Source of the DNA: Thiotrichaceae bacterium
GTDB lineage: Bacteria > Pseudomonadota > Gammaproteobacteria > Eutrophobiales > Eutrophobiaceae
Length of the DNA stretch: 62,816 nt
Reading direction: 5' to 3'
Assembly (NCBI GenBank): GCA_012960105.1
Contig: DUBV01000086.1
Location: 1 to 62,816, forward strand
In this document: positions 43,345 through 54,075 of the stretch, piece after piece
Layout: each line of letters opens with the position of its first letter
How positions within the stretch are numbered: the first letter of the stretch is position 1
Program-made: the position numbers and the translations under genes
Notes under the pieces: generated by a model
Seen by the model: only the letters and a program-made list of their open reading frames with translations
Database searches by the model: none
What the model was told of the DNA's origin: nothing

Positions 43345-44220
43345 CTATTTAACTTTATAAGCAAATAATTTGTTGTCGTTCATCATAGGTAGAAAAAGTA
43401 ATTTCTTTTTATGAAGGTATTCGATATCAGCGCTACCTTGGTCAAGTTCTAGTAGGCTAGTTACAATACCTTTTGCACTTACATGAAAAAGCCCACCATT
43501 TAACCAGTCGGTAACATAAAAACCAATTTCATCGTTGCCTTCAACACCATCAAGATTTCCGACGGGACTACCATCTCCAATAGATGAAATCTTTTTTGTT
43601 TTAAGTGAGATGCGTTTCAAGTGCCCCGCGACTTCAGTAGCAAAGCCGTCAGTCATTTCTCCCCAAGCGCCAACGATGATGTCATCTTCAGTGAAATGTA
43701 AGCCGTTTGGGCTTTCAAGTTCATCGGACTCAATCCAGATTTGAAAATCATTGCCAGTCAATTTGTGGACACGGTTTAACACCATATCCGATACATAAAT
43801 ATCGCCATTGTCTGTGGTGGTAACATCATTTAAAAATTTTGCATCGTCTACTTTGTATTTATTAATAATACGTCCGTTATCAATATTGATAGCGATCAGT
43901 TCATCAATATCAGCGATATAAAGTGTACGGTCATAAATCGCCAAACCTTTTGGTGCATTAAGTCCTGTCATCCATTTTTCATTTATGATTCTGCCATCCA
44001 TAGACACAATCGAGATGAAACCATTACCATCTTTATCATTTGGTCCACCATTAATATTGGAAACGTAAAGGTGATTGAGTTGTGAATCGTAGATAACAGA
44101 CTCTGGATTAGAAAGACCATCTAGTTCCCATGCCAGTTCTACTGTTACAGAATTAGCGTTGGCTGAATTTATAAACAATAATGATGAGACTAAAATAAGA
44201 TGTAGACTACGATTAAACAT
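43345..44220 (-). CDS. secreted SMP-30/gluconolactonase-like beta-propeller protein
   Basis: A 291-residue exported protein with a signal peptide (about 1-22, ending NSANANS). Repeating blade segments such as LYVSNINGGPNDKDGNGF, LYIADIDELIAI and YVSDMVLNRVHKL show a six-bladed propeller of the SMP-30/LRE type. Asp/Asn-rich loops (NDKDGNG) can bind calcium. Substrate unknown. It follows trpC on the same strand after 48 nt. Confidence 0.82.
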   Translation of the reverse strand: MFNRSLHLILVSSLLFINSANANSVTVELAWELDGLSNPESVIYDSQLNHLYVSNINGGPNDKDGNGFISIVSMDGRIINEKWMTGLNAPKGLAIYDRTLYIADIDELIAINIDNGRIINKYKVDDAKFLNDVTTTDNGDIYVSDMVLNRVHKLTGNDFQIWIESDELESPNGLHFTEDDIIVGAWGEMTDGFATEVAGHLKRISLKTKKISSIGDGSPVGNLDGVEGNDEIGFYVTDWLNGGLFHVSAKGIVTSLLELDQGSADIEYLHKKKLLFLPMMNDNKLFAYKVK

Positions 44221-44268
44221 AGGATTAACTCTCCGTGAATAAGTGTTTTTGAGTATGGTGTTTATAAT

Positions 44269-45075
44269 TTAATCTGAAAAGAATAAACGCTTTAATTCTT
44301 CCCCTGGATCTTTTGCTTTCATAAATGCTTCGCCGACAAGAAAAGAATTTACATTATTCTTACGCATTAATTTAACATCATCCGGGGTGTGTATGCCGCT
44401 TTCGGTGACGACAGTACGATCATGAAAAACATCGGGTAACAAGCCGAGCGTTGTATCCAGATCAGTTTCAAAGGTATGCAGGTTACGGTTATTAATGCCT
44501 ATTAAAGGTGTGCGTAACATCAAGCCGCGTGATAGTTCTACGCGGTCATGCACTTCAACTAATACATCTAGTCCAATTTCATTGGATACGCCTACTAAAT
44601 CTTGCATCTGCATATCGGATAAAGCCGAAACTATAATCAGGATTGCGTCAGCACCCATTGCTTTAGCTTCATAGACCTGATAAGGATCGATCATAAAATC
44701 CTTACGTATAATTGGTAAATCACAAGCAGCGTGTGCTTGCTTTAAATAATCATCGGTGCCTTGAAAAAACTGTATGTCGGTTAATACTGATAGACAACAA
44801 GCACCGCCATCGGCATAACTTTTTGCAATGTCTGCGGGATTAAAATTTTCACGAATAACACCTTTACTTGGAGAGGCTTTTTTAATCTCAGCAATAACAG
44901 CGGGCTTACCTGTTTCTATAGTGCCAAGTAATCGAGAAGTAAATCCGCGTCTGCCAGCACTATCATCAGCACGTGCCTTTAAATCATCAAGAGATGTTTT
45001 CCTTTTAACGTGCTCAACATACTCAGATTTATAAGTGAGTATTGATTTTAGAATATCAGGTGTGTCGTCTTGCAT
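44269..45075 (-). CDS. trpC: indole-3-glycerol phosphate synthase
   Basis: Forms indole-glycerol phosphate in tryptophan synthesis; a TIM barrel of 268 residues. Motifs [17 protein letters not shown] with the catalytic lysine, [23 protein letters not shown], and [13 protein letters not shown] with GINNRNL are all present. The PRAI domain found fused in enterics is absent. Last gene of rpe-gph-trpEGDC. Confidence 0.96.
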   Translation of the reverse strand: MQDDTPDILKSILTYKSEYVEHVKRKTSLDDLKARADDSAGRRGFTSRLLGTIETGKPAVIAEIKKASPSKGVIRENFNPADIAKSYADGGACCLSVLTDIQFFQGTDDYLKQAHAACDLPIIRKDFMIDPYQVYEAKAMGADAILIIVSALSDMQMQDLVGVSNEIGLDVLVEVHDRVELSRGLMLRTPLIGINNRNLHTFETDLDTTLGLLPDVFHDRTVVTESGIHTPDDVKLMRKNNVNSFLVGEAFMKAKDPGEELKRLFFSD

Positions 45076-45080
45076 AGTGG

Positions 45081-46103
45081 TTACGTTTTAAAAGATTGGC
45101 TATGTTGAATAAGTTGTTCGAGTTTTTGTTTTGCTGCACCAGAGGCAATAGTTGTTTGCGCTTTAGAAACACCGTCTTTTATAGAATCAGCAAGACCAGA
45201 GGCATAGATAGCCGCGCCTGCATTAAGGCAAACAATATCTTTCGCAGCGCTGTCAGTATTATCAAGTACAGATCGCATCATGTTTAAACTATCATCAACA
45301 CCATCAACGGCTAGTTTTGAGATGTCTTGAATAGACATAGAAAAATTTTCAGGTTTAATTTGATAATTATTAATCTGTCCATTATTTAATTCTGCAATAT
45401 TAGTTTTTGCAGAAATACTAATTTCATCCAGACCATCGTCTGAGTGAACAACCAGAACATGTTCGCTGCCTAACTGTTTTAATGTTTCAGCAAGCGGTGC
45501 CAGCCAATCTTTACTAAAGACACCAATGACTTGATTAGGTGCGCCGGCAGGGTTAGTCAGTGGCCCGAGTACATTAAACAAAGTACGAATGCCAAGTTCA
45601 CGGCGCGGGCCAATTGCATGTTTCATAGCACTGTGATGCATCGGTGCAAACATAAAACCAATGCCGACATTTTCAACACAGCTTTCAACTTGTTTAGCGT
45701 TTAACTCAAGATTAACGCCGGCAGCTTCTAATACGTCGGCACTACCTGATTTACTGGAAACAGAACGATTGCCATGTTTGGCAACTTTTGCGCCCGCGGC
45801 TGCTACAACAAAAGCAGAAGTAGTTGAGATGTTAAAAGTATTAGCGCCATCACCACCGGTACCGCAGGTGTCGACTAAATGTGTCTTATCAATATTTACT
45901 TTTTCAGCAAGTTCACGCATGACTTCAGCAGCAGCGGTGATTTCGTCAACACTTTCACCTTTTAAACGCAGCGCAACCAATAGTCCGCCTATTTGCGCCG
46001 GAGTTGCTTCACCTTGCATAATGGTTTTCATCACCATATGCATATCAGTGCGACTTAAATCGTTGCAGTTGATAACTTCGTTAATTGCTGTTTTGATATC
46101 CAT
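45081..46103 (-). CDS. trpD: anthranilate phosphoribosyltransferase
   Basis: Transfers phosphoribosyl to anthranilate in tryptophan synthesis. Nucleoside phosphorylase fold with [17 protein letters not shown] for PRPP binding and [18 protein letters not shown]. Length 340, normal. It is separated from trpG, not fused. Gaps to neighbours are 5 nt to trpC and 15 nt to trpG. Confidence 0.96.
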   Translation of the reverse strand: MDIKTAINEVINCNDLSRTDMHMVMKTIMQGEATPAQIGGLLVALRLKGESVDEITAAAEVMRELAEKVNIDKTHLVDTCGTGGDGANTFNISTTSAFVVAAAGAKVAKHGNRSVSSKSGSADVLEAAGVNLELNAKQVESCVENVGIGFMFAPMHHSAMKHAIGPRRELGIRTLFNVLGPLTNPAGAPNQVIGVFSKDWLAPLAETLKQLGSEHVLVVHSDDGLDEISISAKTNIAELNNGQINNYQIKPENFSMSIQDISKLAVDGVDDSLNMMRSVLDNTDSAAKDIVCLNAGAAIYASGLADSIKDGVSKAQTTIASGAAKQKLEQLIQHSQSFKT

Positions 46104-46118
46104 TTATGCGTTTTACAA

Positions 46119-46700
46119 CTAAGTGTTCTTAAGAAAGTTTGCCAGTAGTTCGTGACCGTATGATGTCAAAATTGATTCGGGATGAAATTGCACCCCTGAT
46201 ATTGCTAATTCATTATGTCTAATACCCATGATCTCATCCATCTCACCATCTTTGGTTTGTGTCCATGCGGTGATTTCAAAGCAATCAGGCAAAGATTCTT
46301 TTTCGATGACTAGAGAATGATATCGTGTAGCTGTGTATGGGTTTTCAAAGCCTTTAAAAACATCGGTATTATTATGATAAATATCAGATGTTTTACCATG
46401 CATGATATTGTGTGCATGCACGATCTTGCCACCAAAAGCCTGACCTATGCTTTGATGCCCAAGGCAAACACCTAATAAAGGTATTCTCCCTTTGAAGTGA
46501 TTAATCAATTCTACAGATATGCCTGCTTCATTCGGGGTACACGGGCCGGGTGAAATAACAATATAAGTCGGTGATAGTTTTTCTATTTCAGCGACAGTAA
46601 TTTGATCATTACGATGCACTTGTACCTCTTGATCCAGTTCGCCAAAGTATTGAACCAGGTTGTAGGTAAAGGAGTCGTAATTGTCGATCATTAATAACAT
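46119..46700 (-). CDS. trpG: anthranilate synthase glutamine amidotransferase subunit
   Basis: Provides ammonia to TrpE, and possibly also to aminodeoxychorismate synthase as PabA. The GATase1 nucleophile C79 is in [10 protein letters not shown], and VQFHPESIL holds the His and Glu. Length 193, typical. Downstream of trpE after 26 nt. Confidence 0.95.
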   Translation of the reverse strand: MLLMIDNYDSFTYNLVQYFGELDQEVQVHRNDQITVAEIEKLSPTYIVISPGPCTPNEAGISVELINHFKGRIPLLGVCLGHQSIGQAFGGKIVHAHNIMHGKTSDIYHNNTDVFKGFENPYTATRYHSLVIEKESLPDCFEITAWTQTKDGEMDEIMGIRHNELAISGVQFHPESILTSYGHELLANFLKNT

Positions 46701-46726
46701 AGTGTTACCTTAAAATATGCCCGAAA

Positions 46727-48214
46727 TTATACTAGGCCTTTTTCGGCCAGGCTAACTGCTCTAAATATTGCGCGGCCTTTGTTCATGGTTTCGTCCCATT
46801 CATTTTTTGGCACCGAGTCGGCGACAATGCCTGCCCCAGCTTGTATATGCAAGGTCTTATCTTTAATCACTGCGGTACGTATAGCAATAGCGGTATCCAT
46901 ATTCCCATTCCAGGATAAATACCCGACTGCACCAGAGTATACGCCGCGTTTTACCGGTTCTAATTCATCGATAATTTCCATCGCTCGAATCTTCGGTGCG
47001 CCTGAAACTGTGCCGGCTGGGAAGGTAGCACGTAAGACATCAATTGCGCTCATTCCGGCTTTTAATTTCCCTGTGACATTAGAAACGATATGCATGACAT
47101 GTGAATAGCGTTCGATTATCATTTTATCGGTTAAAGTTACTGTTCCCATTTCGGCAACGCGGCCAGCATCGTTGCGACCTAAATCTATTAACATTAAATG
47201 TTCAGCGAGCTCTTTTGGATCTTGTAGTAGTTCTTCTTCTAATGCCTGATCTTCTTCTTCGTTCATGCCGCGTGGGCGCGTACCTGCAATCGGTCTGACG
47301 GTAACAGTATCATCTTCAAGACGCACCAATATTTCGGGTGATGATCCTACAATCTGAAAATCATCTAGATTAAGAAAATACATATAAGGTGACGGGTTCA
47401 AACAACGTAATGCACGATAGAGATCGATGGGTTCTGATTCAAACGGAATAGAAAGTCGTTGAGACAACACCACTTGCATGCAATCACCATCGACGATGTA
47501 TCGTTTTATTTTTTCAACGCCGGCTTGATAATTTTCTTGGGTAAAACCGGAAACAAAATCTTTTTCATCTACAGTTCGAGAACCATTTGATTTTGATTTT
47601 TCAATTTGTTTATTAGCAAGTGTTTCTACCAATGCATCAAGACGTTGTTGTGCATTTGCAAATGCATTGTCATCAACAGGATTAGCATGAACAATGATTT
47701 GTAATTTTCCAGCAAGATTATCAAACACAACAACTTCATCTGAAACCATTAATAAAATATCAGGCGAACCAATTGGGTCGTCTTTGTCTTTATTTTGGTT
47801 TTTATTTAGGCGTGGTTCGATGTATCGAATAGTTTCATAACCAAAGTAACCAACTAGGCCACCATTAAAACGTGGCAAGCCTTCAATTTCTGCTGCTTTA
47901 TAGGTTTTTTGTATACGTTCAATTTCTGCTAATACATCATCAACAGTATATTCTTCTATAAGGTTGCTATTTTCTTTAATGGTTATTTGATTAGCATTCG
48001 CTGTAATAATTTTTTTTGCGGGTAAGCCTATAATAGAATAGCGGCCCCATTTTTCTCCGCCTTGAACTGATTCAAATAAATAGGAATAGGGTGCCGCACA
48101 TAGCTTCATGTAAGTGCTAAGTGGTGTATCGAGATCGGCTAATACTTCGCGCATCAAGGGAATGCGGTTATAGCCTTTGCTGGCGAGCTGATTAAATTCG
48201 TTTTCGTTTATCAT
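46727..48214 (-). CDS. trpE: anthranilate synthase component I
   Basis: Converts chorismate to anthranilate with TrpG. The chorismate-binding core includes [42 protein letters not shown] and [15 protein letters not shown]. The LLES tryptophan-feedback motif region corresponds to [16 protein letters not shown]. Length 495, normal. It is preceded by gph (18 nt) and followed by trpG. No leader peptide could be identified upstream. Confidence 0.96.
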   Translation of the reverse strand: MINENEFNQLASKGYNRIPLMREVLADLDTPLSTYMKLCAAPYSYLFESVQGGEKWGRYSIIGLPAKKIITANANQITIKENSNLIEEYTVDDVLAEIERIQKTYKAAEIEGLPRFNGGLVGYFGYETIRYIEPRLNKNQNKDKDDPIGSPDILLMVSDEVVVFDNLAGKLQIIVHANPVDDNAFANAQQRLDALVETLANKQIEKSKSNGSRTVDEKDFVSGFTQENYQAGVEKIKRYIVDGDCMQVVLSQRLSIPFESEPIDLYRALRCLNPSPYMYFLNLDDFQIVGSSPEILVRLEDDTVTVRPIAGTRPRGMNEEEDQALEEELLQDPKELAEHLMLIDLGRNDAGRVAEMGTVTLTDKMIIERYSHVMHIVSNVTGKLKAGMSAIDVLRATFPAGTVSGAPKIRAMEIIDELEPVKRGVYSGAVGYLSWNGNMDTAIAIRTAVIKDKTLHIQAGAGIVADSVPKNEWDETMNKGRAIFRAVSLAEKGLV

Positions 48215-48232
48215 TATTATTCAATGAATCAA

Positions 48233-48904
48233 TTAATGAAACAGTTGTGGTAGTTCTGCCAGCGAATCGACAACGGCATCAGGATTAGTCTCGCGTATGT
48301 CATTACCATGATTATAACCGTAACTAACACATACAATTTGAAAGCCAGCTGCGCGTGCGGCTTTAACGTCACTTTCTGAATCACCAATCATTAATGATTG
48401 CGCAGGGTCTTTTTCGAAAACCGTAGCAGCATGTAAGAGCGGCAAGGGATCAGGTTTTTTCTTAGCTAGGGTGTCTCCTGCAATGACAATACTCATATCA
48501 TTCATAAGACCTAGCTTTTCGAGTATAGGGCCAACGAATTGTCCACTTTTGTTTGTAACACAACCAAGTTTAATATTTTTTTCTTTTAGAAAATCGATGC
48601 CTTCACGTACACCAGGATAACAAATGCTAGTAGCGCACATGTTGTCATTATAAATAGGTATAAATTTTTCAAAGGCTTCATCGAAAAGTTTGGTTTCGGC
48701 TTCACCATCAATATCGTTTGTTAATGCACGATGTAATAATTTATCAATTCCATTGCCGACCCAATGTCGTATGTTTTCGATATCTCGTTCAGCGATTGAT
48801 AATTCGCTCAATGTTTTATTAACGGAATATGCGAGGTCAGGTATTGAATCGACCAAGGTACCATCAAGATCAAGTAAAACCAGTTCGGGCGTTTTGATAG
48901 GCAT
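48233..48904 (-). CDS. gph: phosphoglycolate phosphatase
   Basis: A HAD-family hydrolase that removes phosphoglycolate. The DLDGTLVDS motif contains the nucleophile and acid aspartates (D12 and D14), GCVTNKSG is motif II and MIGDSESDVKAARAAG motifs III-IV. Length 223, normal. Between rpe and trpE, the order seen in many gammaproteobacteria. Confidence 0.93.
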   Translation of the reverse strand: MPIKTPELVLLDLDGTLVDSIPDLAYSVNKTLSELSIAERDIENIRHWVGNGIDKLLHRALTNDIDGEAETKLFDEAFEKFIPIYNDNMCATSICYPGVREGIDFLKEKNIKLGCVTNKSGQFVGPILEKLGLMNDMSIVIAGDTLAKKKPDPLPLLHAATVFEKDPAQSLMIGDSESDVKAARAAGFQIVCVSYGYNHGNDIRETNPDAVVDSLAELPQLFH

Positions 48905-48933
48905 AATTTAATACGTACAGAATGAATCGACTG

Positions 48934-49608
48934 CTAGCTTTTAACCAGAGTCAGTTGTTCTCGCATCGCGCTGATAGTTGCCTGATAGTTATCGCTGTTA
49001 AAAATAGCGGAACCGGCGACAAAGGTATCTGCGCCTGCTTCAGCTATTTGACGAATATTATCAATTTTAACGCCACCATCAATTTCAAGTCGGATTTTGC
49101 GACCAGAATCATCTATCAAGTTTCGAGCTGCTTTGAGTTTATCCAGAGCTGAATCAATAAAGGATTGTCCGCCAAAGCCGGGGTTTACCGACATCAATAA
49201 AATCATATCGACTTTATCCATGACATATTCAAGTGCATCTAGCGGTGTCGCAGGATTAAATACCAATCCAGATTTACAACCATTATCTCGGATTAATTGT
49301 AATGTGCGATCAAGGTGCTCTGAAGCTTCTGGGTGAAACGTAATATAGTTTGCACCTGCTTCAGCAAAATCAGGAATAATGCGATCCACCGGTTTAATCA
49401 TTAAATGCACATCAATCGGCGCAGTGATACCGAAATCACGTAAGGCTTTGACGATGACAGGACCAAATGTCAGATTCGGTACATAGTGATTATCCATGAC
49501 ATCAACATGGACAAAATCAGCGCCTGCCGACAAAACAGCCTCGGTATCTTCTCCGAGTCTGGCCATGTCGGCAGACAAAATTGAAGGTGCAATTACTGGG
49601 TCAAACAT
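48934..49608 (-). CDS. rpe: ribulose-phosphate 3-epimerase
   Basis: Interconverts ribulose- and xylulose-5-phosphate in the pentose phosphate pathway. [47 protein letters not shown] and EIDGGVK carry the metal and catalytic residues. Length 224. First gene of the rpe-gph-trpEGDC unit. Confidence 0.96.
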   Translation of the reverse strand: MFDPVIAPSILSADMARLGEDTEAVLSAGADFVHVDVMDNHYVPNLTFGPVIVKALRDFGITAPIDVHLMIKPVDRIIPDFAEAGANYITFHPEASEHLDRTLQLIRDNGCKSGLVFNPATPLDALEYVMDKVDMILLMSVNPGFGGQSFIDSALDKLKAARNLIDDSGRKIRLEIDGGVKIDNIRQIAEAGADTFVAGSAIFNSDNYQATISAMREQLTLVKS

Positions 49609-49862
49609 CTTATAAACCGTTGGTTTTCATACTATATCCGATAAAGAGCGCAACTTTACCTGATTAACCTATATGTTGCACGATTTTGAGAGCTGATTAG
49701 GCTTGGTTGGTACGTTGTTTGCGGCAGATTATTGCTGGAGAATATGTTCCTGACATTCTCGACTACCTACATCGGTGTAGGTATCCTGCATAATATGCAC
49801 TTCCATCATCCATGGCGGTCGTACTTGTTGCTGTAAATATGCTGAGGTTTAATAGAGGTTAT
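49609..49862. other. intergenic region with palindromic repeat
   Basis: No gene seen. It holds CTACCTACATCGGTGTAGGTA (about 49760-49780), a palindrome like that at 19670, and ATGATGGAAG-type inverted words further right (CCATCATCCATGG, 49803-49815). The likely promoter for the DUF3530 gene lies at its end. Confidence 0.5.
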
Positions 49863-50687
49863 ATGAGACATAAATATCAAATAAGCGTGATTTTTTTCAT
49901 ACTACTGACTAGCGCATGGTCAGTCAGCGCAGACAAGTTGGATCGTGATCGTGAGAAAGAGGTTACTGATAAATTAGCAGAAGAAGCAGAAGCGACGGAG
50001 ATTGTCTGGTTAGGGGCTAATGATGAAGAATTTATGGCATTACTCAACGATCAAACAGATGACATTGCTAAGGGTGCGGCCATTATTTTACATGGAATGG
50101 GTGCTCATCCGGATTGGCCGCAAACGATATCGCCAATTCGTCTTGCGTTACCAGACTATGGTTGGACAACATTGTCTATACAGCTTCCTGTTATTGCGCC
50201 AGAAAATAAAGTCGAAGATTATGGTAATACATTAGAACAAGCCGTAGCACGTATTGAGGCGGCTGTGGCTTTCCTCCGTGAACGTAAATATTTGAATATT
50301 GTTGCAGTGGGTCATAGTTTTGGTGCTGCCAGCGCATTGTCTTTTCTTGAAAAGACCGATGAGCGAAAAATTATGGCTTTGGTTGCCATAGGTTTACAAG
50401 ATTATGCTTTTGTAAAACCGACGCTGGATTTGTTGGGTTTAATCGAAAAATCAAAAGTTCCTATATTGGATATTTACGGAAGTCGTGATTTTAGAGAAGC
50501 AATAGATCAAGCTGCCGATAGAAGACTTGCGGCAAAAATAGGTAGTAATGAGGAATATGCACAATTGGAAATAGTTGGAGCAAATCATTATTTTAATAAG
50601 GTCGAGGAAGTTCTGATTAAGCGTATTCGAGGTTGGCTTGATATAGCAGCGCCAGGTGTCTCTATCGTAGTTAATAAAGGTAGGTAA
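49863..50687 (+). CDS. DUF3530 family secreted alpha/beta hydrolase-like protein
   Basis: An exported protein of 274 residues. Signal peptide about 1-23 (ending SAWSVSADKL). ILHGMGAHPDWPQTI and the nucleophile-elbow AVGHSFGAASALSF are typical of alpha/beta hydrolases; GSRDF and ANHYF lie where the Asp and His of the triad are expected. Function unknown. The ATG at 49863 has AGAGG 6 nt upstream; the earlier ATG at 49812 has none. Confidence 0.85.
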   Translation: MRHKYQISVIFFILLTSAWSVSADKLDRDREKEVTDKLAEEAEATEIVWLGANDEEFMALLNDQTDDIAKGAAIILHGMGAHPDWPQTISPIRLALPDYGWTTLSIQLPVIAPENKVEDYGNTLEQAVARIEAAVAFLRERKYLNIVAVGHSFGAASALSFLEKTDERKIMALVAIGLQDYAFVKPTLDLLGLIEKSKVPILDIYGSRDFREAIDQAADRRLAAKIGSNEEYAQLEIVGANHYFNKVEEVLIKRIRGWLDIAAPGVSIVVNKGR

Positions 50688-50856
50688 TAAATAGTAAGAA
50701 AAGCCTATTAAATCAGCAAAAAACTATTTGACAGCATACAAACAGCTTAAAAAAGTCACTTAATTCTCTGCGACAAACTCGGTTCAGAGTGATAATGTTT
50801 ATGGTAAGTTTGGAATTCGTTATGGATTACATCGCTTGATTATTCAGGAGAAAAGT

Positions 50857-51225
50857 ATGGCAGGGGAAATGGAATCAATAGAAACGTTAAGCAAAGATGA
50901 ACGTATGTGGGGTATGTTTTGTCACCTCATTGCTTTTTCAGGATATTTGATTCCCCTAGGTAATTTATTGGGTCCTTTAGTAATCTGGATGATTAAAAAA
51001 GATGAGATATCTTTTGTTGATGATCAGGGAAAAGAGTCTCTGAATTTTCAATTAACGATGTTCATTGCTTTTATCGTTTCTGGCATTTTGACACTAGTGT
51101 TGATTGGTTTTCTGATGCTTGCTGTGCTTGTTATTTATCAGATAGTTGTTGTCATCATGGCATCGATTAAAGCAAACGATGGTATTAGATATCGTTATCC
51201 ATACACAATACGTTTTATTAAATAA
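50857..51225 (+). CDS. DUF4870 family membrane protein
   Basis: A 122-residue protein with three to four hydrophobic segments. The DUF4870/Tic20-like pattern starts at DERMWGMFCHLIAFSGYL and continues with VIWMIKKDE and FVDDQGKESLNFQLTM. Function unknown. The ATG at 50857 is behind CAGGAG; an upstream start at 50836 is less good. Its stop codon lies in the target duplication of a 160-bp mobile element. Confidence 0.85.
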   Translation: MAGEMESIETLSKDERMWGMFCHLIAFSGYLIPLGNLLGPLVIWMIKKDEISFVDDQGKESLNFQLTMFIAFIVSGILTLVLIGFLMLAVLVIYQIVVVIMASIKANDGIRYRYPYTIRFIK

Positions 51226-51226
51226 A

Positions 51227-51386
51227 GGAATCTCTGATTAAGTCTGGGTCGAATAGATTGCTGGTTAAAACATTCTGATTCAAGGCGTGAAACGCGCGTA
51301 ATAGCACAGCTATTGCGAAGTTTTACAACGCAGAAGCAGGATGTTTTAATCGTAAGATATCGATTCATGATTTAATCAGAGGTTCC
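51227..51386 (+). mobile_element. 160-bp MITE-like element, copy 1
   Basis: Ends are GGAATCTCTGATTAA and TTAATCAGAGGTTCC, inverted repeats of 15 bp with one mismatch. Flanked by TAAA on both sides (51223-51226 and 51387-51390), a 4-bp target duplication. Same length as copy 2 at 55933 and differs from it at about 14 positions with no gaps. No coding capacity, so it would need a transposase supplied elsewhere. Confidence 0.88.
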
Positions 51387-51410
51387 TAAACTATACAGGG
51401 AGATAGAGTT

Positions 51411-52343
51411 ATGACTGAATTTATTCTAGTTATTGTCATTTTTTCAATCGTGGTGCTTATGAAGGCGGTGACTATTGTCATTCAAGGTAATGAGTATACT
51501 GTAGAGCGTTTTGGTGAATATACGCGTACCTTACGTCCGGGCTTACACGTTATCATTCCTTTCTTCGATAAGATTGGTGCCAAGTTGAATATGATGGAAA
51601 CCGTCATTGACGTGCCATCACAAGAAGTGATCACTAAAGATAATGCCATGATTAGAGTTGATGGCGTTGTTTTCTTTCAAGTAATAAATGCGGCGCAAGC
51701 GGCTTATGAAGTGAATAATCTTACCCGGGCTATTTTGAATTTAACCATGACCAATATTCGTACGGTAATGGGCTCGATGGATTTGGATGAATTGTTATCA
51801 CAACGTGACAAAATCAATGCGCAGTTATTACATGTCGTTGATGAAGCAACCAGCCCCTGGGGTCTAAAGGTCACTCGTATCGAAATTAAGGATATCTCTC
51901 CACCTAAGGATTTGGTTGATTCTATGGCTAGACAGATGAAAGCAGAGCGAGAAAAACGTGCTTTAATTCTTGAAGCCGAAGGCGAAAAACAGGCTGAAAT
52001 ACTGCGCGCCGATGGTGAAAAACAAGCAGCAATTTTAGAAGCTGAAGGACGCAAGGAATCTGCGTTTCGTGATGCTGAGGCAAGAGAACGTCTAGCCCAA
52101 GCTGAAGCAAAAGCTACTGCGGATGTTTCCGACGCTATAGCCTCGGGGGATATTCAGGCGATTAACTATTTTGTTGCAAATAAATATATTGAGGCATTAA
52201 AGGATATTGCTTCTGCGCCGAATCAAAAGGTTATCTTAATGCCATTGGAAGCAAGCAATGTGATCGGCGCCATTGCCGGTATTACTGAGATTGCTAAAGA
52301 AACCTTTGGCAAAGATGATAGTAAACCCGGTGGTCAGGTTTAG
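51411..52343 (+). CDS. SPFH/stomatin-like membrane protein (QmcA type)
   Basis: A 310-residue band-7 protein. One N-terminal membrane helix (about 3-20), the SPFH domain (about 25-190, with [25 protein letters not shown]), and a coiled-coil tail of repeated [18 protein letters not shown]. It forms membrane microdomain scaffolds. The following NfeD gene (36 nt) is its usual partner, and both are probably co-transcribed. Confidence 0.92.
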   Translation: MTEFILVIVIFSIVVLMKAVTIVIQGNEYTVERFGEYTRTLRPGLHVIIPFFDKIGAKLNMMETVIDVPSQEVITKDNAMIRVDGVVFFQVINAAQAAYEVNNLTRAILNLTMTNIRTVMGSMDLDELLSQRDKINAQLLHVVDEATSPWGLKVTRIEIKDISPPKDLVDSMARQMKAEREKRALILEAEGEKQAEILRADGEKQAAILEAEGRKESAFRDAEARERLAQAEAKATADVSDAIASGDIQAINYFVANKYIEALKDIASAPNQKVILMPLEASNVIGAIAGITEIAKETFGKDDSKPGGQV

Positions 52344-52379
52344 GATATAAAACTTAAGAAATAGTTAAGGAGTAATGAT

Positions 52380-52844
52380 ATGGAATGGTTAGATCAAATT
52401 GAGTTTTGGTATTGGCTTGTTGCTGCAGTTGTCATGATCATTCTTGAAATGGTTTTGCCGATGGCTTATTTCTTATGGATGGGTGTCTCAGCTTTTGTCG
52501 TAGGATTGCTTTTATTTGCTGTGCCTAATATGCCATTGTTAATCCAAGTGGTAATCTTTGGTGTGTTATCCGTTGTTACTTTGATTCTTTATAAGCGACA
52601 TCAAAAAGAAAACCCTGTTGTTAATGATGAACCTAATTTAAATCGACGTGGCGAACAATATGTCGGTCGACTTTTTACTCTGGAGGAAGCTATTATTAAT
52701 GGTGTTGGTAAAGTTAAAGTGGATGATTCATTCTGGAAGGTAAGAGGTTCAGATATGCCTGTAGGTATGAAAGTACGTGTTCTCAGTGTTGATGGCACTG
52801 TTTTTAATGTTGAGACAGAAACGATGTTTTCTGGAGAACAATAG
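52380..52844 (+). CDS. NfeD family membrane protein
   Basis: A 154-residue protein with two or three hydrophobic helices at the N-terminus (about 10-72) and a C-terminal OB-fold (about 92-150), containing QYVGRLFTLEEAIINGVGKVKVDDSFW. NfeD proteins act with SPFH proteins in membrane organisation. Follows the SPFH gene. Confidence 0.92.
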   Translation: MEWLDQIEFWYWLVAAVVMIILEMVLPMAYFLWMGVSAFVVGLLLFAVPNMPLLIQVVIFGVLSVVTLILYKRHQKENPVVNDEPNLNRRGEQYVGRLFTLEEAIINGVGKVKVDDSFWKVRGSDMPVGMKVRVLSVDGTVFNVETETMFSGEQ

Positions 52845-52897
52845 TATTATTCATTAGTGGGTCATTATGCTGTGCAATAGTTATTATTCATGTTGGG

Positions 52898-53959
52898 CTA
52901 AGTATGCTGTGCAATAGCCCAGGTAGCATGTTCGCGAACTAAAGCAGAAGGATCGTTGGCTCGTTCCTTTAACGCGTTAATTACTCCATTGGTACTGGGC
53001 GCATTACCTAAACCTACAGCAATGTTTCTTGACCAGGCTTCATAACCAATTCTTCTGATTGCTGAACCTTCCGTATTTTTTAAAAATTCTGTTTCAGTCC
53101 ATGCAAATAATCCGACTAGTGTTGGTGAATCGAGACCATGTCGTACACGGAAGTCATCTTCTTCAGAATTTTTAGAAAACTTGTTCCAGGGACAAATCAA
53201 TTGGCAGTCATCACAACCGTAAACTCTATTGCCTATCATTTTGCGAAACTCTTCTGGAATAGACTCGCGCATTTCAATAGTTAAATATGATATGCAACGT
53301 CGAGCATCAACCTGCATTGGCGCAACAATAGCCTGAGTCGGGCAAATATCAATACATGCATTACAGCTGCCACAGTGGTGTTCACTAAAAGGCTTATCTA
53401 TTTCAAGTGGCAGGTCAGTATATATTTCACCAAGGAAAAACCATGAACCTGCTTTCGGGTTAATAAGATTGCTATGTTTTCCAATCCAGCCTAATCCGGC
53501 ATTACGCGCCAATGCTTTTTCTAAAACCGGTGCGCTGTCTGTAAAACAACGATAACCAAAATCGCCGACTTCCTTTTCAATTTTAGTGGCGAGCTTTTGT
53601 AAGCGTTGACGCATTAACTTGTGATAGTCACGACCCATGGCGTAACGCGAGATATATGCGAGTTCATTATTATTTAATACCTGCATAGGATGCTTACTTG
53701 AAGGTGGCATGTAGTCCATTCTTACTGAGATAACACTCAGGGTTCCGGGCACAAGATCTTCAGGGCGACTACGTTTGGTGCCGTGTGATTCCATATAAGA
53801 CATGGCTCCGTGTCGTCCTTGCTTAAGCCAGTCGATTAGGTGAGCTTCATCTTCAGCTAATGCTGTCGTCGTAATGCCAAGCTGTTGAAAACCTAATTCA
53901 GATCCCCAGGCTTTTATAGTGTCTGATAGTTGTTGTTTATTTTTAATATCAACTGGCAT
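52898..53959 (-). CDS. queG: epoxyqueuosine reductase
   Basis: Reduces epoxyqueuosine to queuosine in tRNA, using cobalamin and two [4Fe-4S] clusters. The cluster motifs are CGSCNACIDICP and CDDCQLICPW; the last 60 residues form a HEAT-like repeat (REHATWAIAQHT). Length 353, typical. ATG at 53959, divergent from the AI-2E-type transporter gene. Confidence 0.94.
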   Translation of the reverse strand: MPVDIKNKQQLSDTIKAWGSELGFQQLGITTTALAEDEAHLIDWLKQGRHGAMSYMESHGTKRSRPEDLVPGTLSVISVRMDYMPPSSKHPMQVLNNNELAYISRYAMGRDYHKLMRQRLQKLATKIEKEVGDFGYRCFTDSAPVLEKALARNAGLGWIGKHSNLINPKAGSWFFLGEIYTDLPLEIDKPFSEHHCGSCNACIDICPTQAIVAPMQVDARRCISYLTIEMRESIPEEFRKMIGNRVYGCDDCQLICPWNKFSKNSEEDDFRVRHGLDSPTLVGLFAWTETEFLKNTEGSAIRRIGYEAWSRNIAVGLGNAPSTNGVINALKERANDPSALVREHATWAIAQHT

Positions 53960-54075
53960 AGGTGTTATTTAGCTACTTGTTTTTAGCTCTTATTCAATAA
54001 TATGTATTTGAATCTCGCCGAATGCATAAGATACCGCTATCATGAGTAGTATAATAATTAATTAAGAATATAAAT

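Noticed and set aside
48700-49152. Plus-strand frames over gph and rpe
   Set aside because: Antisense to conserved enzymes, no ribosome site.
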